A stretch of 64,000 bases of DNA, from positions 1-64,000 of the forward strand of contig JAUCBJ010008156.1 of the NCBI GenBank assembly GCA_032718475.1, in the 5' to 3' direction. The notes under the pieces are model-generated. The model was not told the origin of the DNA, ran no database searches, and saw nothing but the letters and a program-made list of their open reading frames with translations. Of the stretch, positions 56,991 through 64,000 are shown one piece after another. The stretch's first letter is position 1. Every line of letters starts with the position of its first letter. This DNA comes from Nemertoderma westbladi (lineage: Eukaryota > Xenacoelomorpha > Nemertodermatida > Nemertodermatidae). The translations under genes and the position numbers were made by a program.

Positions 56991-58817
56991 CTATTCCTTC
57001 GCTGAGCGGGCTCGTCCACGTCCTCTAGTGCGATTGGGGGGTGGTCGAGGTCGAACTGGGCTCGGACTTCGGCGTCGAGTCGTCGGTGGTTCCAAAACGC
57101 TAGGAAAGGGGACGACGGGAGTTCCGCACATCCGTCGTGCGCTTAATCCTCTAAATCCTCGTCCGATTCCAACTGTTGGCTTAACATCGGATCGAGTTTC
57201 TACAACGCTAGGAGGAAGTCGAAAGGGTAGGACCGTTCCGTCCGTTGACACCTCGCTCTCTGACGTCGTTTGAATCCTAATGGGTTCAGTCAAAGCGTAT
57301 CCTGTCCCTCCGCGTGGTTCTCTAGCAAGGGAAACCGTGCCCCGAGTCATCCGGATTTGTGACTTCGTCAGTTGGTCGTCTGTCAAGATGTGTTGCGTCG
57401 GTACTACTTTAGCCATAGCTGTCTTTATTGAGCCAATCAGCCTTTCCCAAACGCCGCCTCTCCACGGACTGTCTGGAGTATTAAAATACCAAACAATACG
57501 GTGAGGACGTAGTTCCTCGGAAATCTGGTTTTGGTCCAATTTTCTCAAAGCTCTGGTTATTTCGTTCCGTGCACCCACAAAGTTTGTCCCTTGGTCGCAG
57601 TAAATGGATTTGACCAATCCACGTCTAGCGATAAATCGCCGTAAGGCTAGGATAAAGGCATTGGTGGTCAAGTCTGTCACTCGCTCTATATGGACAGCTC
57701 TGCTGGCCATGCAAGTGAAGATCAATCCCCAACGTTTTACCTGTACCCTTCCGCGTTTCGCGATTATGGGTCCAAAACAGTCTATCCCTGTCTCAGTGAA
57801 AGGGGGTCTAAACGCCTGTAATCTAGCTAGTGGTAGTTCACTCATTTCTTGGTGTCCTATCCTCGCGTGCACCTTCTTACAAATAATACAGTTCCGTGTT
57901 ACCGAACTCAGTGCCTTACTAGGTCTAATCAGTACAAACCTCGAACGTAAGTGTGATAGACAGTGGTGTCTACCTACGTGTTTGAGTTGTACATGTGCGT
58001 CCAGTATCATGGCGCGCTGTAACTCATGGTGTTGCGGTATGATGATAGGATACCTAAAGTCAAGTTCAAAGTCGATGTTTTGGAGTCTGGACTTGTGACA
58101 AAGTAAGCCCCGGTAAATAATCGGACTCCAACTCAAAATCGGTGAAGACTTAATCTGTTTACCTTGTTTGATCGCTGTAAACTCTTGTGCGAAATATCGC
58201 AATTGATAATGTCGAATGATATCAACTTCACAGTGGCCAATTTCCTTTAAGGTAAGTCTTATAGGAAAGTCGCGTTTGCCTCTGGCATATTGTCTCAATC
58301 GTTTGAGCCATGCTAACTTGCGGCACGCGTCAGTCCAGGATCTAGTTAGGTTCACTATCCTGTCAACGTAAGTGTTAGTGACGTCATCGGGTAAGGTGTA
58401 GTCGTAGTGTGGATACTTGTCTGGACTTGGTAGGCCCACGGGCCTTCCGGTAGGTTTGTCTGAGTCCCCAAGTACGTCAATCTCTACGGTCTTACCTTTG
58501 CCGTCCGCACCTAATGTGTCGACTGGCAGTAATGGTTTCAACTCTACAGTGTCAGTGTGTTCCTGTGAGCCTGTAAGCTTCCTAACCTTAGTCACACGTT
58601 TACCTGTAGGTAAGTCAAGTACCTTCTTCGAGCGGAGTGTAATCCCTGTGGACACACCTTTGTCGTCCAAAGAAGTCAAATTCGGTAAGTCTCTAAAAGT
58701 CCGCTCCAATGGGTCTTCTAATGGAGTGTCTAGTAGACAGTCTGGTGAAGCGTCTGGTGAACAGTCTGGTGAGACATCTGGTGAGACATAGCGCGGAACA
58801 TCCGGCGAAATGTCCTG
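56991..58817 (-). CDS. BEL/Pao integrase part of the second element, after an in-frame TGA
   Basis: It lies in the same frame as the upstream gag-pol and is separated from it by one TGA at 58818-58820. The end of the SPD-type repeat comes first, then a linker, the HHCC domain (HVQLKHVGRHH to CIICKK), and the catalytic core with TGIDCFGP, YCDQGTNFVGA and WRGGVWERL, so the DDE triad is present. After KVVPTQHILTDDQL the usual DUF5641 sequence is missing. A Pro/Arg-rich tail (RRRSPSPVRPRPPPNRTRGR) replaces it. Either a deletion joined another frame, or the family has a different tail. Confidence 0.85.
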   Translation of the reverse strand, partial: QDISPDVPRYVSPDVSPDCSPDASPDCLLDTPLEDPLERTFRDLPNLTSLDDKGVSTGITLRSKKVLDLPTGKRVTKVRKLTGSQEHTDTVELKPLLPVDTLGADGKGKTVEIDVLGDSDKPTGRPVGLPSPDKYPHYDYTLPDDVTNTYVDRIVNLTRSWTDACRKLAWLKRLRQYARGKRDFPIRLTLKEIGHCEVDIIRHYQLRYFAQEFTAIKQGKQIKSSPILSWSPIIYRGLLCHKSRLQNIDFELDFRYPIIIPQHHELQRAMILDAHVQLKHVGRHHCLSHLRSRFVLIRPSKALSSVTRNCIICKKVHARIGHQEMSELPLARLQAFRPPFTETGIDCFGPIIAKRGRVQVKRWGLIFTCMASRAVHIERVTDLTTNAFILALRRFIARRGLVKSIYCDQGTNFVGARNEITRALRKLDQNQISEELRPHRIVWYFNTPDSPWRGGVWERLIGSIKTAMAKVVPTQHILTDDQLTKSQIRMTRGTVSLAREPRGGTGYALTEPIRIQTTSESEVSTDGTVLPFRLPPSVVETRSDVKPTVGIGRGFRGLSARRMCGTPVVPFPSVLEPPTTRRRSPSPVRPRPPPNRTRGRGRARSAKE

Positions 58818-59150
58818 TCATTGGTCCCAAAGTCTGTCTAGCGTAACTTCTGTCAGAAAGTCTGGTTCAAAGTCTGGTGAACAGTCTGTCGAGATGTCTG
58901 GTGGAAAGTCTGGTGAGACGTCCGGTAGACATTCTGTCGAGAGTTCTATCAAACAATCTGGCGAACAATCCGGAGAACAATCTGGTGTCGCTTCTGGTGA
59001 ATAATCTGGCGAGTAATCTGGTGAACAATCCGGCGAAACGTCTGGTGAAATCTCCCGCGGAACATCCGGCGAAGGATTCGTACAAGCTTCTGGTCGAGTG
59101 TCTGGCGAGACGTCTGGCGTAATGTCAGGTCTGGCGTCCAGGTCATCAGA
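58735..59150 (-). repeat. Degenerate SPD-coding microsatellite inside pol
   Basis: Units of 9-12 nt (CAGATTG/TCACCAGA type) encode runs such as SPDVSPDCSPDYSPDYSP between RNase H and integrase. The in-frame TGA falls within it. Such low-complexity insertions are not part of the usual pol layout. Confidence 0.85.
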
Positions 59151-62100
59151 TTTCGTCCGTCCTTTTTTCCTCTTGACCTTGGCGTTGGCTTTCGCTTTAG
59201 ACTTGACAACCTTGTCGAGTTTTATCTCGGCACCCTCTGGTATGGTGTTGGTCGTCGCGTCGAATAACGGTGGCCATTCGTCTGATGGTCGCTGTAGGAA
59301 ATCGGGTCCTCTAAACCAAAAGGATTTATTGTCCGGTTTACAAAAGTCAAGTGGTTGCATCCCCCGTGACGCGATGTCAGCTGGGTTCAGCTTCCCTGGA
59401 CAGTGACGCCAATCTTGTTTGAGCGACCAGTCTAGTATTTCAGCCCGTCTGTTGGCTACGAAATTCTTGAACTCAAATGCTTTGTTGTTTATGTACCAAA
59501 GTACCAACGTCGCATCCGTCCAATACGTGACCTTCAAGTTAGCCTCCAGCTCGCGTTGAACTAGACTGACAATATCGGTGGATATCGTCCCGGCTTGCAG
59601 CTCCCCACGAGGTACAGTCATATACTTCAATGGCATTGTTCTAGCCCTTGAAGTAACGAGAGATACATCGTAGCTGTCCGATGTCACTTGTCGTCTAAGG
59701 TATAAAGTAACCCCCAATCCATCCTTGCTAGCGTCACTAAAGCTGTGAAGCTCTAAATCGGCAGGAAAGGTGGTTTGCAAAGGAAAGTATACCCTTGGTA
59801 TGGTATAGTCTTGTAGGAACGTCAGTTGGGCTTCCCAGTCCCTCCATCGCTCAGCTAACTTTGCTGGGATGGGATCGTCCCATTCCAGTCCGGCTTGCCA
59901 AATGCTGCGGAGTATGATCCTAGCATGTAGGATCACTGGACTAATGAAACACAATGGGTCATACAATCGACTCATGGTCGATAAGCAAGTTCTCTTAGTG
60001 AGAGGTCTAGTCTGGTCGTTGGACCTTACACGTACCCTAAAATTGTCGGTGTTAGGGTCCCAACTAAGTCCTAATACTTTGGTCGTCGGCAGAGGTTCTA
60101 GGTCTAAGTCCAAGTCACCTCCACTGCGATCCGTCGGGTCAAATGAGTTCACCAGTTCGGGTTCGTTGGAAGCGAACTTCGTCAGGTGAAATCCGCCCTC
60201 AGCGAGACAATCCTGGAGTTGGTGTGCTACGGTAGTAGCGCGCTCCAAGGTGTCACAACTCTTGAGGCCGTCATCCACGTAGAAGTCTCGTTCCACGGTC
60301 CGAACTACTTCTGGGTCAAATTGGTCTCGTCTGTCCAATGCTGTCTGCTTCAATGCGTACATGGTGCAGTTGGGGCTGTCCCTGGCTCCAAATACTCTTA
60401 CCTGCATTTGGTAAGTTTCTGGCGGAAGTTGTAAGTTTCCGTCCGGATACCAAAGAAACCTCAAACTGTCCCTGTCCCGCTCCAAAGCCTTAACCTGGTG
60501 AAACATGGCCTCTACGTCACAGGTGAAAGCCACTTTGCGTTGCCTAAAACGCATTAGGACTCCCATGAGGTAATTATTCATATTCGGCCCGTCCATCAGT
60601 TCGCTGTTCATAGACATCCCTTGGTAAAGCGCAGCGCAGTCGTTGACTACACGCACCTTGCCAGGTTTGTCCGGGTGTCGAACAAAATGATGTGGCAGGT
60701 AATATGTCTGGTCTGTGGTTACCTCGGGATTTAACATCCTAATGGCGTATCCCTTTTGGAGATACGTCTGAAGTTGTGCATTGTATTGCATATGGGCCGT
60801 CTCGTCTCGCAACAATCGCTGCCTTATTGATTTGAGTCGCCTCAAAGCAAGCGGGTAATTGTTAACGAGTTTAGGTTGTCCATCGCGCCACAACATACCA
60901 ACCTCATAGTGGCCATTCGCGGTCTGGCGAATGGTATCTCTCATAATATTTAATGACCGTTTTTCCTGTTCTGACATAGCGGTCTCGTAACTACCGGGTT
61001 CTGCTGAGTCCTGTTCCAACCATTGTATGGTACGTTCAGTCAGCAGTCGGTCAAGCGCTGCTTGCACTGCGCCATGGTCCTCGTCCACGTCTTCGTCCGC
61101 TGCGGTGGCTAGTGTCAATGTGTCTGGTAGGCTCGCAAGCCTTCCGGTGTCACTAGTCGGCGTCGAATCGTCGTGCGGCGGTTTGACAACCTTTTGATCT
61201 GTCGGTAGGCTCGCAAGCCTTCCAAGATCAACGACCGGTGTCAAAGCCTGGTGGGTGGGGTCAATGACCTTCGGATTTTTCGGTAGGCTCGCAAGCCTTC
61301 CAAAATCCTCGTTCATCGAGTCATCCACGGCAACAACCCTTAGGTCTTCAGTAGTCAATACAACCTGGTCTACTGCAAGTAGTTGTAAGTCAGAGGTCCG
61401 TATGGTCGTGTCCAGATCGGTTACGTCAGTATCGGTGGCGTCTGCGTTAGTGACGCAAGTCTGTCGTAGTGCCGTCCGTACAATTGGACCACAGGAGTGT
61501 GAAGGAGAATTATCTATCGTGTTAGTCAATAAACTACACGTACTCAAAACGTCGTCCTCCTGGTCACTTACCTCTAGTGAACGTATTGGTGCTCTAGTAT
61601 ACCAACCTATGGGAGTTCTACATGCGTAGGGGTTGCCCGCTGTAATAACAGATGGGCGTGTCTCCCATACCTGATGTAAGTTAAACTGGTCTGTCCCAAT
61701 TAACATCGCAATAGAACGATAATTGACAGGACATTCCGGTATTCCAAGGTGTCGGAAATACTTACGATCTTCCGGTGATTGCTCTGGCACAGGGCCGAGC
61801 AAGTTACTAAAGTCCTTCGTAGCTGCAAAGGTCAAATTTCTTACCGGAAGTAATGAGCGCTCCTCCTTGCTGTGTTCCGCTTTGGAAAGAAGAGTGTCTA
61901 AAGTTAATTTTACTCTCGTCACAGGAATCGCTCTCTTACCATGCATGCTGCTTACAGTATACTGAGCAGTCTTACCTTGACTCATGTCCGTAACTACGTC
62001 GGCTACTTGTTCGTCGACATAGCTATGCGATGACGCAGAGTCTAAGATGGCGTATATACGCTTGCTCCCTCGGGTTCCGGTAATCTTTATAGGAATCACG

Positions 62101-63659
62101 CTAAACCCTTTCAATTGGTTCTGTGTGAGGAGCGTTATCGAAGGCTGTTCCTCACCTGCATGCACGTAAAAAGTGTCGTCTTCCTCCTCGTCCTCGTCCG
62201 ATGATCCTGACTGATCCATACAGTCGGTATAAAAGGTACGGATCTCGCGCGGCGCACGCTCCTTATAAAGCGCGTCGCATCTAGCCGCTTTATCTGGATG
62301 CTCTCGTCGAAAGCGTCTGGTCGGAGTATGACTGGTTGTGTGAAGCAACGCGTCATGGTTACGTCCACACAGAGAACATGTATCGTCGCTCGGGCAATCC
62401 TTCCGGACGTGTCCTGGCTTCATACATCTCCAACAGGAATCTAGAGATCGGATTTGGAGTCTCCTCTCCTCGATCCCTAACTCTTTAAAAGCGCAACATC
62501 CACGTAGTTTATGTCCGCTATGGTTTCTGCCGTTCCGCTCGCAGTATGAGCATCCCACAAAGTCCGCCGGCAACTGTTGTCGTGGCTGCGTGGTGCCGAT
62601 AGGCGTCAGAACTTTAGAAGTCTCAGTAGGGGTGGCGTAAGTAACGGCTTTCGCGTTCGTCGGAAATGGTTTTGTCCGAGTCGGCGCAGAAACAGCTATC
62701 CCTTCCGCCGCGATATGGTGATCGGTATAGTTCGATCGAGTCTCGATCACGGCCTCCCGTGAAATAAGTTGATAGACATCGGTGAGTTGTAATAACCCTC
62801 CGGCCTCTTCACGCTGGTACTCGATGCGTCGCCATTCTCGTCGTAGTCGATGGTGAAGTCGACCGATTATTCGAATGAGAACCGTCGGTGCGTTAGCGTA
62901 CTCGAGTTGTCCAATGGACCGTAAAGTCCCTATAGCGTTCTTTATTTCGTCCGCGAGTCGTAAAAGGTCGATCGGTCTCGAAATGTTGCCTCCTCTGCAG
63001 AGGTCTTCAATGATGGATTTAGCCATGGCGACGTTACCGCCGTAAATCGAATACAAACGGTCGTACGCCAATTCAAAGGCATCGGGAACTCCAATGAAAG
63101 TTTCCGCTAATCGTTTCGGCTCACCAGACAGAACTTGGAGCAAGTAATTAAACTTCTCCGTTGAGGTGAAAGCACACTTAGCGATCTGGGACTCTACGTA
63201 GTCTACCAGTGTGCGCCAGTGTTTCGCGTTGCCAGAGAACTTCGGCGGTTGCTGTGCCGGTAATCCGTGTCTAGCCGCGAATTTCGCAATCTCGCTAACC
63301 AAATCCAACTGTCCGCGTCCTTGTTCGGTGGCGTCGTCCAGTCGCTCCCTTCCGTGCGTTGTTCGTCGGTAGGAATTATTAACGGGATCTTCTTCTCGAT
63401 GTGTCGGAGTCCGTCTAGTCTCCTGTTCTCTCCTCGGTGGTCGATGTTGTCTAGGTTGTTCCAACTCCACGCTGGTTCGTGATCGATCCGACGGTTGCGC
63501 TTTGAGTCGCTCTTCTATCTGAGCTAGTCGGTCCGCTACAGGTCGCATTATTTCGGCGAGTCTGTTGGTGCTGATCGCTTCCGCTGGTTGCAACGTGGGT
63601 TTCTGTTGGGGTGTTTCTCGAGGTGGATTGTCGATGTAGGGATTCGTCGACCTCTCCTC
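58818..63659 (-). CDS. BEL/Pao gag, protease, RT and RNase H of the second element
   Basis: The frame is open for about 1610 codons. Order, numbered from a possible start at 63593: a Gln/Arg-rich gag linker; a DUF1759-like domain (PPKFSGNAKHWRTLVDYVE, about 105-270); zinc fingers with CWRCMKPGHVRKDC and CSLCGRNHDALLH; the A17 protease with DSAS at 518; a 78-bp tandem repeat encoding GRLASLP three times; RT with FTCDVEAMFHQVKALERDRD and YVDD at 60270-60281; RNase H (FSDASKDGLG, WTDATLVLWYIN); and the block DWRHCPGKLNPADIASRG. A TGA at 58818-58820 ends it, and homology goes on in the same frame. Another TGA (63660-63662) separates it from upstream gag sequence. Apart from these two stops the frame is unbroken. 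Confidence 0.9.
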   Translation of the reverse strand, partial: EERSTNPYIDNPPRETPQQKPTLQPAEAISTNRLAEIMRPVADRLAQIEERLKAQPSDRSRTSVELEQPRQHRPPRREQETRRTPTHREEDPVNNSYRRTTHGRERLDDATEQGRGQLDLVSEIAKFAARHGLPAQQPPKFSGNAKHWRTLVDYVESQIAKCAFTSTEKFNYLLQVLSGEPKRLAETFIGVPDAFELAYDRLYSIYGGNVAMAKSIIEDLCRGGNISRPIDLLRLADEIKNAIGTLRSIGQLEYANAPTVLIRIIGRLHHRLRREWRRIEYQREEAGGLLQLTDVYQLISREAVIETRSNYTDHHIAAEGIAVSAPTRTKPFPTNAKAVTYATPTETSKVLTPIGTTQPRQQLPADFVGCSYCERNGRNHSGHKLRGCCAFKELGIEERRLQIRSLDSCWRCMKPGHVRKDCPSDDTCSLCGRNHDALLHTTSHTPTRRFRREHPDKAARCDALYKERAPREIRTFYTDCMDQSGSSDEDEEEDDTFYVHAGEEQPSITLLTQNQLKGFSVIPIKITGTRGSKRIYAILDSASSHSYVDEQVADVVTDMSQGKTAQYTVSSMHGKRAIPVTRVKLTLDTLLSKAEHSKEERSLLPVRNLTFAATKDFSNLLGPVPEQSPEDRKYFRHLGIPECPVNYRSIAMLIGTDQFNLHQVWETRPSVITAGNPYACRTPIGWYTRAPIRSLEVSDQEDDVLSTCSLLTNTIDNSPSHSCGPIVRTALRQTCVTNADATDTDVTDLDTTIRTSDLQLLAVDQVVLTTEDLRVVAVDDSMNEDFGRLASLPKNPKVIDPTHQALTPVVDLGRLASLPTDQKVVKPPHDDSTPTSDTGRLASLPDTLTLATAADEDVDEDHGAVQAALDRLLTERTIQWLEQDSAEPGSYETAMSEQEKRSLNIMRDTIRQTANGHYEVGMLWRDGQPKLVNNYPLALRRLKSIRQRLLRDETAHMQYNAQLQTYLQKGYAIRMLNPEVTTDQTYYLPHHFVRHPDKPGKVRVVNDCAALYQGMSMNSELMDGPNMNNYLMGVLMRFRQRKVAFTCDVEAMFHQVKALERDRDSLRFLWYPDGNLQLPPETYQMQVRVFGARDSPNCTMYALKQTALDRRDQFDPEVVRTVERDFYVDDGLKSCDTLERATTVAHQLQDCLAEGGFHLTKFASNEPELVNSFDPTDRSGGDLDLDLEPLPTTKVLGLSWDPNTDNFRVRVRSNDQTRPLTKRTCLSTMSRLYDPLCFISPVILHARIILRSIWQAGLEWDDPIPAKLAERWRDWEAQLTFLQDYTIPRVYFPLQTTFPADLELHSFSDASKDGLGVTLYLRRQVTSDSYDVSLVTSRARTMPLKYMTVPRGELQAGTISTDIVSLVQRELEANLKVTYWTDATLVLWYINNKAFEFKNFVANRRAEILDWSLKQDWRHCPGKLNPADIASRGMQPLDFCKPDNKSFWFRGPDFLQRPSDEWPPLFDATTNTIPEGAEIKLDKVVKSKAKANAKVKRKKGRTKSDDLDARPDITPDVSPDTRPEACTNPSPDVPREISPDVSPDCSPDYSPDYSPEATPDCSPDCSPDCLIELSTECLPDVSPDFPPDISTDCSPDFEPDFLTEVTLDRLWDQ
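61126..61301 (-). repeat. Three 78-bp repeats, each with the 20-nt hairpin motif (GRLASLP)
   Basis: GGTAGGCTCGCAAGCCTTCC is at 61126-61145, 61204-61223 and 61282-61301, exactly 78 bp apart. The 58 bp between motifs has diverged strongly, while the motifs are identical. In the element's sense RNA the motif folds as AGGCU-UGCG-AGCCU with outer GG/CC pairs. Confidence 0.9.
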
Positions 63660-64000
63660 TCATTTGTAATCTTCCGCCGCTCCAGTACGGAATATTTCCC
63701 GTTCCGTCGACTCCGAGTCGCTAGATGAGTCGCTGTCGTCCGGATAAGGTGGCTGGCGGGTTCGTGTCCGGCGTATTATTCTAGATTTTGTCCATTGCGG
63801 TCCGGAATCTACGGCTCTCCATTGTTCGGTAGGCTCGCAAGCCTTCCACGAAGTCGTAGGTCTCGCTATACGTTGTCCGATCCCGTGGGTACTACCCACA
63901 TCCATCCTCCTCCGTAGTTCAGTAGGCTCGCAAGCCTTCCACGAAGTCGTAGGTTGCGTCGAACATTGTGTCAACGGTCGAGTGAAATAGTCGGGTTTCG
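63660..64000 (-). CDS. Gag N-terminal part of the second BEL/Pao element, partial
   Basis: It lies in frame with the downstream gag-pol and ends in TGA at 63660-63662. It is rich in Ser, Asp and Arg (YPDDSDSSSDSESTE). It contains a 93-bp direct duplication, each unit with one 20-nt hairpin motif, here read in another frame (SWKACEPTE). The true start lies beyond the window. Confidence 0.6.
   Translation of the reverse strand, partial: KPDYFTRPLTQCSTQPTTSWKACEPTELRRRMDVGSTHGIGQRIARPTTSWKACEPTEQWRAVDSGPQWTKSRIIRRTRTRQPPYPDDSDSSSDSESTEREIFRTGAAEDYK
63828..63940 (-). repeat. Two more copies of the 20-nt hairpin motif in gag
   Basis: 63828-63847 is identical to the motif, and 63921-63940 differs only in its first base. 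Both are followed by ACGAAGTCGTAGGT, so this pair lies in a 93-bp direct duplication. Confidence 0.9.

Larger units (their letters stand above)
56822..64000 (-). mobile_element. Second BEL/Pao element, minus strand, running off the window
   Basis: Gag, protease, RT, RNase H and integrase follow one another on the minus strand from the window end to 56991. The gag N-terminus and 5' LTR lie beyond 64000. Its protein sequence differs clearly from the 5033-13152 element, so it is another family. The left limit given is that of the outermost hairpin motif, not a proven terminus. Confidence 0.85.

Noticed and set aside
58877-59122. Plus-strand frames opposite the SPD repeat (NNLANNPENNLVSLL type)
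   Set aside because: They are antisense translations of the microsatellite inside the second element's pol.

Overview
This is repeat-rich DNA from a metazoan, probably a marine invertebrate. The evidence is intron-containing host coding sequence, several BEL/Pao LTR retrotransposons, three kinds of non-LTR retrotransposon (LINE), two large tandem arrays, and frequent palindromic words such as AGGCCT and ACCGGT. No bacterial features were seen. I cannot name the species.

Layout. Positions 1-1263 are non-coding with a LINE-like 3' tail and a 69-bp tandem repeat. Positions 1264-21206 are a nested pair of elements of one BEL/Pao family. A 15.9-kb copy (1668-17560, LTRs of 1182 and 1163 bp, 5-bp duplication CCTGG) sits inside the 5' LTR of an older, internally deleted relative whose 3' LTR is 20088-21206. 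Positions 21207-25550 hold a CR1-like LINE and 25716-26340 an unrecognised minus-strand reading frame. A third, minus-strand copy of the same family (3' LTR 27243-28493, downstream ORF, spacer, pol-deleted remnant to about 33100) abuts a plus-strand RTE-like LINE (33105-36980). A 22-bp satellite (37290-38510) comes before the last two exons of a membrane protein that looks like a cytochrome b561/ferric-reductase relative (38717-39897). A minisatellite of 25/26-bp units, about 7.45 kb long, starts just after that gene's poly(A) signals (39960-47415). Further right are a gag-like fragment (48010-48958, minus), an RTE-like 3' fragment (minus), a truncated minus-strand LINE (51206-53540), a 208-bp tandem repeat, and a second, different BEL/Pao element on the minus strand (about 56.8 kb to beyond the window end).

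The most interesting system is the first BEL/Pao family. Besides gag-pol it carries a large third ORF between pol and the 3' LTR, where env would sit. That ORF has no visible signal peptide or membrane helix. It has a Cys-rich region with a CX2CX4HX4C zinc knuckle and a very basic C-terminus, so it looks like a nucleic-acid-binding protein. The sequence directly after the 5' LTR is a perfect 14-nt reverse complement of a site inside the LTR, and the paired end falls exactly at the LTR terminus. This geometry suggests self-primed reverse transcription instead of tRNA priming. The minus-strand element near the right end carries seven near-identical copies of a 20-nt hairpin motif, in coding and non-coding positions, whose flanks have diverged.

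Almost every element copy here is broken by frameshifts, stops or deletions. Breaks are described and nothing is restored.
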